Source: Bacteroidales bacterium (GTDB taxonomy: Bacteria > Bacteroidota > Bacteroidia > Bacteroidales > Lentimicrobiaceae). Taken from it: a stretch of 64,000 bases of DNA. Both the position numbers and the translations under genes were made by a program. Each line of letters starts with the position of its first letter. The first letter of the stretch is position 1. The DNA is taken from positions 1 through 64,000 of the forward strand of contig JADJEQ010000006.1 in the NCBI GenBank assembly GCA_016709025.1. Reading direction: 5' to 3'. This document shows positions 9,358-18,702 of the stretch, in pieces. The notes beneath the pieces are model-generated. The model was not told the origin of the DNA, did no database searches, and saw only the letters and a list, made by a program, of their open reading frames with translations.

Positions 9358-9375
9358 TCCAGCTAATTAAAAACT

Positions 9376-11682
9376 ATGAAGACTTTATTAACACTTGTTT
9401 TTACATTGAATTTTCTGGTTCTGACTGCCCAGGTGAATGTCAGGGATGTTGATCCCGGCCAGGTTTTCGGACAGGGAAATGAAATTTACTTTGCCCTGCC
9501 CGGCTCAGGGCCCGATGCTGCAACACTGACCAGGCTTATCAGTATTGACAATGTGAAAGGTGATACCATCTTCGCCTACGCCAACAGGAAAGAGTTTGCA
9601 AACCTGCAGCAAAACGGAGGCAGGAATTTCCTCCTGCTGAAGCATCCCGGCACCCTGATCGATCCGACCATGAGTTCCAATCCACGGGAAGTTCTTGAAT
9701 GGAATTATTATCCCACTTATCCTGCCTATGAACAGCTAATGCAGGATTTTGCAACCAACTACCCCGATATCTGTTCACTTCACACAATTGGAGTTTTGCC
9801 CAGTGGCCGTAAATTGCTTGCAATGAGAATATCAGATAACGTGAATGTTGAAGAAGATGAGCCGGAGTTTTTCTATACATCCACCATGCATGGGGATGAA
9901 ACCACCGGATATGTTTTGATGCTTCACCTGATCGACTACCTGTTGACCAACTACAATACTGACCCCAGGATAACAAACATGGTGAACAATGTCGATATCT
10001 GGATCAATCCATTGGCCAATCCCGACGGAACTTATGCCGGAGGAAACAACTCAGTGAATGGAGCCCAACGCTACAATGCCAATTATGTGGACCTTAACAG
10101 AAATTACCCTGATCCTGAAGATGGGCCCCATCCCGATGGTGAAGCATGGCAACCTGAAACAGTTGCTTTTATGGAACTTGCCGAAAATCGTAGTTTCGTG
10201 ATGTCTGCTAATTTTCACGGGGGTGCCGAGGTGGTAAATTACCCGTGGGATACATGGAGCAGATTGGCAGCCGACAATAACTGGTGGGTACTCGTAAGCC
10301 GTGAATATGCAGATACATGCCACGCCCACAGCCCTTCAGGTTATCTTACAGATCTTGATAACGGGATTACCAATGGCTACGCATGGTATACAACAGCAGG
10401 CTGCCGGCAGGATTATATGAACTACTTTCAACAATGTCGTGAGTCAACCATTGAGATATCGGCAACCAAACTTGTGCCGGCAATACAATTGATTAATTTC
10501 TGGAATTACAACTACCGGTCATTGCTGAACTATATTGAACAAACAACATACGGAGTAAGAGGCATCGTTTCTGATACAATTTCCGGTGAACCAATAAAAG
10601 CCCAGGTTTTTATCAGTGGTCATGATATGGATAGTTCTATGGTTTTTACCAGCCTGCCTGTGGGTAATTACCACCGCATGTTGAAGGCAGGTACTTATAA
10701 CCTGACTTTTTTCGCCGAAGGATATATGCCTAAAACATTACACAATGTTGTAATAACAGACAAGGGTACGGTACGCCGCGATGTGAAACTCTGGAATGGA
10801 ACTGCAATACCGGCATTTACCTCATCCGATACACTTACACATGCAGGAGGTAACATTCAGTTCAATGATATCTCCGGAGGAAATCCAACCAGCCGGTTAT
10901 GGACTTTCGAAGGCGGTAATAACATCACCTCAACTGAACCTAATCCTGTTATCACCTACAATCAACCGGGTGAATACAATGTAAGCCTGTATGTTACCAA
11001 CTCTATAGGGAGCAATCAACTCATAAGGCAGGACTATATAACTGTTACCCCTGACTATTACATCGGGAATCTTAATCCAACAACCTGTTATGCCGGATTT
11101 CACGATAGTAACGGACCTGACGGTGAGTATGGTCCCGCTGAGAACCTTGTTTCGACCTTTACTTCTGCTGATCCGGAAAAGGTGCTAAGAATTAAATTTA
11201 CCAGTCTGGATATTGAAAATACCTCAGGTTGTACCAGCGATGTTTTGAGTATTTACGATGGTCCGGATACCAATTCCCCTTTGATTTTAAACCTTTGCGG
11301 CAGCGATATTCCTGAAGATATCCTGACAAACATCGCCGGTGGTTCGGTAACCTTTTCATTTGAATCGGATGCAATAAACAATTTAGCCGGATGGAGTGCT
11401 GTTATAAGCTGTGATACCGGTGTTGGAATTGCCGAAAAACGTGCTCCTGGAGTAAGTATTTATCCAAACCCAGTCAGAAACAAATCGTTTATTATTGAAT
11501 CAGAAGAAACGATGGATTGGGTTGAACTCAGCGATTTTGCAGGCCGGTTGGTATATCGCGAAACTATAAATGCGCAGCGGAAACAGATTCGGGTAAACTC
11601 ATTCACACCGGGCATTTACATGGTAAAAGCCAGGACAGCAAAGGGTTATATTACCGGAAAACTGCTGATTATGGGAGAATAG
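9376..11682 (+). CDS. Secreted M14 zinc carboxypeptidase with PKD, CUB-like and T9SS domains
   Basis: Large exported metallocarboxypeptidase of 768 residues. Domains in order: signal peptide 1-19; a pro/N-terminal segment; M14 catalytic domain about 112-395 with zinc ligands H172 and E175 (TMHGDETTG) and H281 (NFHGGAEVVNYPWD), substrate motif NPLANPDGT, and the catalytic Glu near 360 (ESTIEIS); a CarboxypepD_reg-like beta sandwich about 397-475 (GVRGIVSDTISGEPIKAQVF); a PKD domain about 485-560 (PGEYNVSLYVTN); a CUB-like domain about 570-685; and a T9SS type A sorting domain (VSIYPNPVRNKSF). It probably trims C-terminal residues from external proteins. Its stop codon directly abuts that of the convergent membrane protein gene, leaving no room for a terminator. 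Confidence 0.93.
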   Translation: MKTLLTLVFTLNFLVLTAQVNVRDVDPGQVFGQGNEIYFALPGSGPDAATLTRLISIDNVKGDTIFAYANRKEFANLQQNGGRNFLLLKHPGTLIDPTMSSNPREVLEWNYYPTYPAYEQLMQDFATNYPDICSLHTIGVLPSGRKLLAMRISDNVNVEEDEPEFFYTSTMHGDETTGYVLMLHLIDYLLTNYNTDPRITNMVNNVDIWINPLANPDGTYAGGNNSVNGAQRYNANYVDLNRNYPDPEDGPHPDGEAWQPETVAFMELAENRSFVMSANFHGGAEVVNYPWDTWSRLAADNNWWVLVSREYADTCHAHSPSGYLTDLDNGITNGYAWYTTAGCRQDYMNYFQQCRESTIEISATKLVPAIQLINFWNYNYRSLLNYIEQTTYGVRGIVSDTISGEPIKAQVFISGHDMDSSMVFTSLPVGNYHRMLKAGTYNLTFFAEGYMPKTLHNVVITDKGTVRRDVKLWNGTAIPAFTSSDTLTHAGGNIQFNDISGGNPTSRLWTFEGGNNITSTEPNPVITYNQPGEYNVSLYVTNSIGSNQLIRQDYITVTPDYYIGNLNPTTCYAGFHDSNGPDGEYGPAENLVSTFTSADPEKVLRIKFTSLDIENTSGCTSDVLSIYDGPDTNSPLILNLCGSDIPEDILTNIAGGSVTFSFESDAINNLAGWSAVISCDTGVGIAEKRAPGVSIYPNPVRNKSFIIESEETMDWVELSDFAGRLVYRETINAQRKQIRVNSFTPGIYMVKARTAKGYITGKLLIMGE

Positions 11683-12486
11683 TTAAAATTTGATGGGAAA
11701 GTTCAGACCTACCCTGTAAACAACCACAAGAATAATGGCAGCAGCTATCAGGCTGCTGCTTGCTTTTATGGTCTTGGGATTTTCATCAAAGAAAAAGACC
11801 GGATAAATTGAACTGTTGAGAAACGCAGGCAGAATTAAAATAATAGGTGTTAATATCCTGAGAAATTCATAGTCTGTAAGCGGCAGCCTGATTGCTATAA
11901 TTATAATTGTACCTATAACATAGGGTAGGAGAAGCTGGCTGATAAGAAAAGCCGGCCGGTCAGCAGTTTCAAGTTTGTTGTAATAGCTGTTTGCCGATAG
12001 CAGGAATAGTTTTGTTATTGTAAAACCAATGGCCGCCAGACCAAATAATCCCGCGAGGGTAACAATCAGTTTGCCGGTATCTGGTATATACATCCAGATT
12101 AATACATGCCCGAAACCATCTCCCAGTAAGGCTCCTGCAACGGCAGATCCCAGAACCAGGTTAATGCTGTGTACAAAACCCCATTGAAAGAACATCTTAA
12201 ATAATCCATCGAATTCCCTGAATTTAATCGCTACCACTATCATGAAAATGGATAGGAGCAGGCAAAATATTGGTCCTGCGCTGTAGATAATCTTAACTGA
12301 ATCAAAAGACCAGGCATATTTATATACCATGAAGGAAATTTCGGTATAATTGATTTTAAGCTGGTAATTAAATAACAGCGCTGCCACTACGGTGAATGCC
12401 TGGTGGAAAATAAATACGAACAGGTACGACAAAATGTAGAGGGCAGTGGAATTGGCTATGATGGATAATTTGTTGTTCAGTTTCAT
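11683..12486 (-). CDS. Polytopic inner-membrane protein, unknown function
   Basis: 267 residues dominated by hydrophobic helices; I count about seven likely transmembrane segments, for example YILSYLFVFIFHQAFTVVAA, IFCLLLSIFMIVVAI, LIVTLAGLFGLAAIGFTI, VIGTIIIIAI and SSLIAAAIILVVVYRV. No motif that I recognise. It might belong to the M50-like or DUF families of Bacteroidota membrane proteins, but I see no HExxH or other catalytic signature. A -7-like box, TAATTTTG on the minus strand (12491-12498), lies only five bases before the ATG. Either the message is nearly leaderless or the box is fortuitous. Confidence 0.75.
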   Translation of the reverse strand: MKLNNKLSIIANSTALYILSYLFVFIFHQAFTVVAALLFNYQLKINYTEISFMVYKYAWSFDSVKIIYSAGPIFCLLLSIFMIVVAIKFREFDGLFKMFFQWGFVHSINLVLGSAVAGALLGDGFGHVLIWMYIPDTGKLIVTLAGLFGLAAIGFTITKLFLLSANSYYNKLETADRPAFLISQLLLPYVIGTIIIIAIRLPLTDYEFLRILTPIILILPAFLNSSIYPVFFFDENPKTIKASSSLIAAAIILVVVYRVGLNFPIKF

Positions 12487-12601
12487 TATGCAAAATTAAA
12501 CTTACTTTTGATTTAACCGTATCATATTGTTTTCAGGTTGATGCTTTTATTTTTCCCGGGCCGACCCTGTTTCCATCGGAGTTTTTCATATCAATCCTGC
12601 T

Positions 12602-12669
12602 GTTTGCGCGTGTCTCCTGACGCGTGCTGCCTTTGATTATGCAGTTTGCGCGCGTCTCCTGACGCGTGC
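12602..12669. repeat. Direct repeat of a REP-like hairpin
   Basis: Two copies, at 12602-12627 and 12644-12669 (42-bp period), of a 26-bp sequence starting GTTTGCGCG and containing GTCTCCTGACGCGTGC. Each copy is internally near-palindromic (GCGCGTC-TCCT-GACGCGT) and much GC-richer than its surroundings. They differ at one base, inside the stem. The layout is that of REP/REPIN-type elements. Confidence 0.65.
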
Positions 12670-12945
12670 CCCGGCCCCTGATTGAGCACCATCAACCGAC
12701 GATTCTTTAGCGTACTTTCCTAATTCCCTGTGCCTCATTCCGCCTTTTCAGTTTTTTTTGCTTAACATTAAATTAAGATATGGCGGCATTTAACCGGGCA
12801 ATTTCAGTAACCCGGTTGAAATAGACTCATTTTTTTAAATTCCGGCTGGTGGAATAATGTCATAAAGCACATATAATCAATAATATAGGAATAGATAGTT
12901 ATGATACTTGAATGGGTTGGACCTCATGGGTGAACCAATGATGCA
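12670..12945. other. Intergenic, no gene seen
   Basis: Between the REP-like pair and the operator upstream of the beta-helix lipoprotein gene. AT-rich, with no coding frame on either strand and nothing that I can name. Confidence 0.4.
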
Positions 12946-13013
12946 CTTAACGTTAACTTAATGTTATCTTAAATATGGCTTAAACTGATATTGGAAACTA
13001 AGAGATTACTTTG
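12946..13013 (+). promoter_or_regulatory. Pho-box-like tandem operator plus -7 box
   Basis: Four head-to-tail octamers with 3-bp spacers, period exactly 11 bp: CTTAACGT (12946-12953), CTTAATGT (12957-12964), CTTAAATA (12968-12975) and CTTAAACT (12979-12986). After 19 bp comes TTACTTTG (13006-13013), one mismatch from the -7 consensus TAnnTTTG. The lipoprotein ATG follows at 13040. An 11-bp head-to-tail repeat is the known hallmark of PhoB/OmpR-family sites, and the CTTAA core resembles the Pho box described in cyanobacteria. The same architecture, with the same 19-bp spacing, occurs at 19455-19511. Regulation by phosphate is inference. Confidence 0.65.
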
Positions 13014-13039
13014 CATCATAAAAAACCAAACCTAACAAG

Positions 13040-14470
13040 ATGAAAAAGATTTTAATGATTTCAATGATTGCCGGATTGGCAATTTTTACAGCTTGTAATA
13101 AAGACGAATCCTTTGATGCCCCGGCAGTAACTGCTCCGGCAGCCACCTCGGCAGGAATTGCTTCCGATATTGAACTTACCTTTAACTTCACCACCGACGG
13201 AGGTTTCAAATCTTCGTCTGTTACAGCAACCAATGGAACGGCAGTTGTTAAAACCGACGGAACTTCGGGCTCTAAATCAGGTGCAGTTGTCGTAACCTAT
13301 ACTGCAGGAAGTGTTGTTGGTGCCGGCTCGGTAATTCTAACCGTTACAGATAACGAAAACAAGACTTCCAGTGCAACCGGTGTAATCAGTGTTCTTGAAG
13401 AGCAAATTGAATTCACTATCAGTGGCAATATAACACAGAACACCACCTGGGAAACCGGCAAAGTATATATACTTACAAGTCGTATCGCTGTTGTTTCAGG
13501 TGTAACCCTCACCATTCAGGAAGGTGTTGTTGTAAAAGGTGAGGCAGGAACCGGAGCCAACGCAACCGCCCTGTTGATTGCCCGTGGTGGAAAACTTATG
13601 GCAGAAGGAACTGCCGATGCTCCCATCATCTTTACCTCTGTAGCCGACGAGATTATGCCTGGCGAAGTAGCAAGTCCGAACCTCGAACCAACTTTGAATG
13701 GTTTATGGGGTGGGCTGCTTATTCTTGGAAACGCACCAATATCAGCTGATGCAGCTTCAGTTCAGATTGAAGGTATTCCCCCATCAGATCAGAATGGACT
13801 CTACGGTGGGAGCGATGCCGCCGATAATTCAGGAACAATCCGTTACATTTCAATCCGCCATGGTGGCGCCAATATTGGTGAAGGCAACGAAATCAATGGT
13901 CTTACCCTTGGAGGAGTTGGATCAGGTACGATCATCGAAAATGTGGAAGTTATTGCCAACCAGGACGATGGTATCGAATGGTTCGGTGGAACTGTTTCTG
14001 TAAAAAATGCCGTTCTCTGGAATGTTGGTGACGATGCAGTGGATACCGACCAGTCATGGGCAGGCACACTCGATAACTTTATCGTTGTAAACCCGGGAGA
14101 TGAGTGTTTTGAACTTGATGGACCGGAAGGCAGCATGGTTGCAAAACATACCATCAAAAACGGAACAGTTTATGCCCTGATCGCTGACGGACTCGTTGAC
14201 AACGATGCAAACTCTAACGTGGATATGATGAATGTTTATTTCCGCGACCTGAAAGCAGGTCAGGATTTCGATCAGGTTCCGGTTGATTATGCCTGCTCTT
14301 TCCAGAATTTACAGGCTACATTGCCTGATGGTACTGCCCTGGGCGATTACTTTAAAGATGGTTCAGACGCGTTCGTTACCGCTGTTGCTGCAGGAAGCAA
14401 TACAGTTGGCGCTGATTTTTCAAAGTTTGCCGGATGGTCATGGGCACATGCTGTACTCACCGCTAAATAA
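13040..14470 (+). CDS. Surface-type lipoprotein with right-handed beta-helix domain
   Basis: 476 residues. A lipoprotein signal peptide ends IAGLAIFTACNK. It is followed by a Thr/Ala/Ser-rich linker, an Ig-like segment to about residue 130 (VVTYTAGSVVGAGSVILTV) and a parallel beta-helix-like region (GVTLTIQEGVVVKGEAGTG, IIFTSVADE, WGGLLILGNAPIS, IIENVEVIANQDDGIEWFGG, VKNAVLWNVGDDAVDTDQSW). No catalytic motif is evident. It directly precedes the TonB-dependent receptor gene, so it probably acts as the receptor's cell-surface partner, analogous in position (not in sequence) to SusD. The preceding tandem operator suggests induction under a specific nutrient limitation. Distant relatives are often annotated only as hypothetical or, wrongly, as multidrug transporter. 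Confidence 0.85.
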   Translation: MKKILMISMIAGLAIFTACNKDESFDAPAVTAPAATSAGIASDIELTFNFTTDGGFKSSSVTATNGTAVVKTDGTSGSKSGAVVVTYTAGSVVGAGSVILTVTDNENKTSSATGVISVLEEQIEFTISGNITQNTTWETGKVYILTSRIAVVSGVTLTIQEGVVVKGEAGTGANATALLIARGGKLMAEGTADAPIIFTSVADEIMPGEVASPNLEPTLNGLWGGLLILGNAPISADAASVQIEGIPPSDQNGLYGGSDAADNSGTIRYISIRHGGANIGEGNEINGLTLGGVGSGTIIENVEVIANQDDGIEWFGGTVSVKNAVLWNVGDDAVDTDQSWAGTLDNFIVVNPGDECFELDGPEGSMVAKHTIKNGTVYALIADGLVDNDANSNVDMMNVYFRDLKAGQDFDQVPVDYACSFQNLQATLPDGTALGDYFKDGSDAFVTAVAAGSNTVGADFSKFAGWSWAHAVLTAK

Positions 14471-14495
14471 ATCACCGGAAAATAATTATAATCTG

Positions 14496-14525
14496 AAGCT
14501 CGCAGGGGATAACCCTGCGGGCTTT
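14496..14525 (+). terminator. Hairpin between lipoprotein and receptor genes
   Basis: GCTCGCAGGG / CCCTGCGGGC with a 5-6 nt loop and one G.U pair, followed by TTTATTAA. It lies 26 bp after the lipoprotein stop and 33 bp before the receptor start on the same strand. It may act as a partial terminator or an RNA-stabilising 3' end that makes more lipoprotein than receptor. Confidence 0.6.
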
Positions 14526-14557
14526 ATTAACTCATTGAAGAATTTTAATTCCAGGAT

Positions 14558-17434
14558 ATGAATTTACTCAAGTACCTTTTCAGTTCAGTTCTTTTCTTAA
14601 TAACCTCAGCCATTTTCGGACAAAATGGATTTATCCGTGGAACGGTGTACGATGATGCCACCGGAGAGTCATTGCCGGGTGTCACCATTTTTGCCGAAGG
14701 CACCACAATGGGCACAATGACAGACTTCGACGGAAAGTTTAACCTGAGCATCCCTGCCGGAAGTTATAATCTGAGGATCTCATTTATTTCCTATGAAACC
14801 TTAAACATGCGGGATGTGAAAGTGAGTTCCGGGAATGTAACCCTGTTTGAGAACCTCCGGTTGAAAGAAGCCAGGATTGAACTTACTGAAGTCACCATCA
14901 CCGCAGAAGCAGTAAGAAATTCTGAAGTTGCATTGCTTACAATGAAGCAAAAATCCGCCAATCTCATCGACGGGATCTCCGCTTCCAACTTCCGGAAAAT
15001 AGGTGACTCCGACGCAGCTTCTTCCATGAAACGTGTTTCCGGAGTGTCGGTTGAAGGGGGTAAATACGTGTATGTTAGGGGATTGGGTGACAGGTATACC
15101 AAAACGATGTTGAACGGGGTTGATATTCCCGGTCTTGATCCGGACAGAAACACCCTCCAGATGGATTTGTTTCCAACAAATATCATCGACAACATCATCG
15201 TTCATAAATCATTCAGCCCGGAACTGCCCGCCGATTTTACCGGTGGGGTAGTGGATATTGAAACCAAAGATTTTCCCGAAGTCAAAACCCTGAATGTATC
15301 GTTGAGTGCCGGTATAAATCCCGACATGCATTTCAATTCCGATTATCTGACCTATGAAGGCAGCTCAACCGATTGGCTGGGTTACGACGACGGCAAACGC
15401 GATATTCCTGCAACGACCGACATTCCATTGTTTTCAGAGGTTGTAGGAAACCCTGACGGTGCAAAAGGGCAACGATATCAGGAAATCCTCAGGAGTTTTG
15501 ATCCCGTGATGGGCTCATTCAAAGAACGCAGTTTCATGGACTACAGTATTGGCGCTTCAGCCGGAGACCAATATGCCCTGAAGAAAATCACCCTGGGTTT
15601 CAATGTAGCCCTATCCTATAAGAGCAATACAGAGTTTTATGAAGACGCAGAATATGGTAAATATGGTATGTTTGCCGATCCATCGAACTATGAAGCCGAT
15701 ACCCGCGAAAAGCAGGTCGGAAATTATGGAGTGCAAAACGTGCTTATCAGCGGACTGGTCGGTTTCGCGATAAAAACCCAAAATTCAAAAATCAGGATTA
15801 ACCTGTTAAAACTTCAGAACGGAGAGTCAAAAGCCGGTGAATTTGAGTTCAGCAAATCAAACCAGGGCTCTGTTTTTTCCGGTATTCAGCACAACCTTGA
15901 GTACAATCAACGTTCGATGACCAACCTTCTGATAAACGGAAAACACTTCTTCAAGGGCTGGGATATCAACTGGAAAATATCTCCTACAATCTCCAGCATT
16001 GAAGATCCTGATGTGCGTTTTACCCGCTACGAAGTGCGTGACGGAGCCTATTCGATCAGCACAGAAGCCGGATTTCCTGAACGTATATGGAGGGATCTGA
16101 AAGAACGGAACTTATCCGGAGTCTTGCACGTAACCAGGGATCTTACGGTTTTCAAAGAAAAATCAAAATTGAATTTTGGTGGTGGATACACCTTCAAGGA
16201 AAGGGATTTCAGTATTCTGAACTATTCAATCAACATCAGGAATGTTCCGCTTACCGGCGACCCCAATGAGATCTTTCGTGAAGATAACCTGTGGCCAAGG
16301 AATGGGTCTTCAAATCAGGGAACAACCTACGAGGCTCCGTTTATTCCGTTCAATCCCAATGAGTTCAACTCCTCTAATTCAAACATCGCTGCTTATGTCG
16401 GATGGGAATTCAAACCAGCTAAAGACCTGAGGGCCATTGTTGGCGTCAGAACAGAGAAATTTGAACAGCGGTATACCGGAAAAAATCAACAACAGGACAT
16501 CGAACTCAATGACAAAGTGGTAATGGATGACCTCGATTTCTTTCCTTCGGCCAACCTGATTTATGCCATTTCTGAAAAACAGAACCTGCGCGCCTCGTTT
16601 GCCATGACCATCGCCCGGCCATCATTCAAGGAATTGTCGTTTGCCGAGATATTCGATCCCATCACCACCAGAACCTTTATTGGCGGGCTTTTCCGCGATG
16701 CCAATGATCTGGAAGGGATTGTATATTGGGACGGTAACCTGCGCAGTACCTACATCAATAATTACGATCTGAGGTGGGAGTATTTTGCTGAAAAGGGAGA
16801 AATGCTTTCATTGGGTGCCTTCTTCAAAACCTTTGACAGTCCCATAGAAATTGTACAATACTTTACTCTTACAGGTGCTTTCCAACCCCGCAATGTGGGT
16901 GATGGACAGGTGATAGGTGCTGAACTTGAATTCAGGAAAAACCTGGATTTTATCAGTAACAAACTCTCTGAACTTTCGGTTAATTCAAATATAACCCTTA
17001 CTGAATCCAGGATTGAATTAAGTGCGACTGAACTTGTATCCAAAAAGGAAAATGCCCGAACCGGCGAAAAGGTTGAAGACTACCGGAGCATGGCTGGTCA
17101 GGCACCTTTGATTGTCAATTTCGGCATCGCTTACAATGGCAATGAGAATGGCCTTGAAGCCGGCGTATATTACAATGTTCAGGGAAAAACGCTTGAAGCG
17201 GTTGGTATTGTTGATCGTCCCGATATTTACACAAAATCTTTCCACAGCCTTAACCTGAATATCAACAAGACCCTGGGGGAGAAAAAGAAAATTCAGGTCG
17301 GACTAAAAGTTGAGAATATCCTCGGTGATTCGAAGGAATCGGTTTTTGATTTCTACAACGGGGATGAACAATATTTCACCCGCCTGAACCAGGGCAGGAC
17401 TTTCCAGCTCAGGCTCAGTTACAAATTCTTTTAG
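14558..17434 (+). CDS. TonB-dependent outer-membrane receptor
   Basis: 958 residues. Signal peptide 1-21; CarboxypepD_reg-like domain about 22-105 (GFIRGTVYDDATGESLPGVT); plug domain about 115-235 with SMKRVSGVSVEGGKYVYVRG and LGDRYTKTMLNG; then a 22-strand-type barrel ending in the expected aromatic C-terminus, LRLSYKFF. It belongs to the receptor group with the VRGLGDRY / DLFPTNIIDNI / SPELPADFTGG signature. It imports a large or scarce solute across the outer membrane using TonB-ExbBD energy; the substrate cannot be read from sequence. The upstream lipoprotein is the likely partner, and the Pho-like operator ahead of the pair suggests a phosphorus compound (inference). A small CarboxypepD_reg protein at 19.1 kb shares the operator. 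Confidence 0.95.
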   Translation: MNLLKYLFSSVLFLITSAIFGQNGFIRGTVYDDATGESLPGVTIFAEGTTMGTMTDFDGKFNLSIPAGSYNLRISFISYETLNMRDVKVSSGNVTLFENLRLKEARIELTEVTITAEAVRNSEVALLTMKQKSANLIDGISASNFRKIGDSDAASSMKRVSGVSVEGGKYVYVRGLGDRYTKTMLNGVDIPGLDPDRNTLQMDLFPTNIIDNIIVHKSFSPELPADFTGGVVDIETKDFPEVKTLNVSLSAGINPDMHFNSDYLTYEGSSTDWLGYDDGKRDIPATTDIPLFSEVVGNPDGAKGQRYQEILRSFDPVMGSFKERSFMDYSIGASAGDQYALKKITLGFNVALSYKSNTEFYEDAEYGKYGMFADPSNYEADTREKQVGNYGVQNVLISGLVGFAIKTQNSKIRINLLKLQNGESKAGEFEFSKSNQGSVFSGIQHNLEYNQRSMTNLLINGKHFFKGWDINWKISPTISSIEDPDVRFTRYEVRDGAYSISTEAGFPERIWRDLKERNLSGVLHVTRDLTVFKEKSKLNFGGGYTFKERDFSILNYSINIRNVPLTGDPNEIFREDNLWPRNGSSNQGTTYEAPFIPFNPNEFNSSNSNIAAYVGWEFKPAKDLRAIVGVRTEKFEQRYTGKNQQQDIELNDKVVMDDLDFFPSANLIYAISEKQNLRASFAMTIARPSFKELSFAEIFDPITTRTFIGGLFRDANDLEGIVYWDGNLRSTYINNYDLRWEYFAEKGEMLSLGAFFKTFDSPIEIVQYFTLTGAFQPRNVGDGQVIGAELEFRKNLDFISNKLSELSVNSNITLTESRIELSATELVSKKENARTGEKVEDYRSMAGQAPLIVNFGIAYNGNENGLEAGVYYNVQGKTLEAVGIVDRPDIYTKSFHSLNLNINKTLGEKKKIQVGLKVENILGDSKESVFDFYNGDEQYFTRLNQGRTFQLRLSYKFF

Positions 17435-17555
17435 CCAGGGGTCGAAAAAAAAAGATTGTTCAGTTAATTAATAATAACTGTGCAATCGCGGAACTTCTTA
17501 CCTTTAATGTGCGTAAGATATTGGATATAATTAATTAAAATAACAAAAAGTTACA

Positions 17556-18011
17556 ATGAAAAGACTCATAACGCTAAGCATGTTGCTGCTGCTAATTATT
17601 CCTGCTTTTTCTCAGAACCTTGAGCTGAAGGACGGGCTGTATTACAAAAAGGACATGCTTTTTACGGGTAGTAATATTGAATATTACGGCAATGGAAAAA
17701 TCCTGCTTGAGCAAAGCATCAAAAACGGCCTTACCGATGGTAAGATGACGCTGTATTATGAAAACGGAAATATCCAGGAGATCCGCGAGTACAGCGAAGG
17801 AAAGAAGAATGGTACGTGGATGAACTGGAATGAAGCCGGGGCCAAAACAGCTGAAGCCGGCTATAAGGACGACCTGAAGGATGGTGGCTGGTTTGTTTGG
17901 GATAACAATGGTCAGTTGCTCTATGAAATGCACTACACCCTCGGCCAGCGATCCGGAACCTGGCGTAAATGGGACGACACCGGCAAGCTGGTAATGGAAA
18001 GGAACTATTGA
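17556..18011 (+). CDS. Exported MORN-type (YwqK-like) repeat protein
   Basis: 151 residues with a signal peptide, LITLSMLLLLIIPAFSQ. At least five YwqK/MORN-like repeats follow, each a pair of short strands with a G(K/D)xxxxxxxGxxxxE pattern (YYGNGKILLEQSIKNGLTDG, YYENGNIQEIREYSEGKKNG, WDNNGQLLYEMHYTLGQRSG). The YwqK name comes from a Bacillus antitoxin; here, with a signal peptide and no toxin neighbour, that role is not supported. It starts 121 bp after the TonB receptor and may be read through from it. A much larger relative is at 50974-52893. Confidence 0.85.
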   Translation: MKRLITLSMLLLLIIPAFSQNLELKDGLYYKKDMLFTGSNIEYYGNGKILLEQSIKNGLTDGKMTLYYENGNIQEIREYSEGKKNGTWMNWNEAGAKTAEAGYKDDLKDGGWFVWDNNGQLLYEMHYTLGQRSGTWRKWDDTGKLVMERNY

Positions 18012-18702
18012 AAAGTGAAAAGTGAAAAGTGAAGAGTGAAGTGCCCTTCGAAAATGGTTCTACAAAGAGCTCACCAACCAGAGCTCAGGGACCAAAGAGT
18101 GAAAGTGAAAGTGAAGTGAGAAATGAGAGATGAGGAGTGAGTACTTGTGATTCAAAAGTTCAAAGGTTCAAAGGTTCAAAAGTTCAGTTGGCAGTTGGCA
18201 ATTTGCAGTTGGCAAAAAAATGAATTGTGAGCAATTGTAATTCAAAATTCAAAAATTCAAGATTCTGAAGTCAGAAGTCGGAGGTCAGAAGTCTTGAGTC
18301 TGAAGTAAGGAGTAAGATGTAAGACATGCTTCTCATTCTAAATTCTACATTCTTCTTCCTACATTCGTCATTCAAAAACATTCAAGATTCAAGATTCTGA
18401 AGTCTGAAGTCAGAAGTCAGATGATAAGGTGTATTGTATGAGTAGTGAGTTAAGAAAAGCATTTGCAGGGTTTTCAACAAACAGTTAGCCCTGAAAGGGC
18501 GGAAATACAACAACCGTGGGTTAAGCCTGGCTGCTGCTCTTCAGGCAGGCAGGGTGCAACCCACGGTTTAAGACGCTCCCTCCGGCATCAAAGCCCTGAA
18601 AGGGCGAAACAAGGAGTGATAATATGCTTACGGATGGGATGAGTAGTGAGTAGTGAGTGAAAAGTGAAGAGTGAAGTGAAGAGTGAAAAGATAAGTAGTG
18701 AG
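18009..18702. repeat. Mosaic of short tandem repeats, mostly heptamers
   Basis: Several unrelated short-period arrays are strung together without genes: AGTGAAA/AGTGAAG heptamers (18009-18042, 18098-18145, 18641-18702), GTTCAAAG octamers (18154-18186), AGTTGGC heptamers (18187-18213) and TCTGAAG/TCAGAAG heptamers (18260-18306, 18393-18422). Copies within each array are close to identical. No open frame with coding character runs through it. Confidence 0.8.
18487..18607. repeat. Dispersed element bounded by AGCCCTGAAAGGGCG
   Basis: The palindromic word AGCCCTGAAAGGGCG occurs at 18487-18501 and 18592-18606, with a partial copy (AGCCCTGAAAG) near 18912. Between the full copies lies an inverted repeat, ACCGTGGGTT (18513-18522) / AACCCACGGT (18558-18567). 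The unit looks like a non-coding dispersed Bacteroidota repeat, perhaps a non-autonomous mobile element. Confidence 0.6.

Noticed and set aside
17556..18011. Antitoxin of a toxin-antitoxin pair (YwqK name)
   Set aside because: It has a signal peptide and no neighbouring toxin gene.
18009..18702. CRISPR or phase-variable coding repeat
   Set aside because: Units of 7-8 bp with no unique spacers and no open frame through them.
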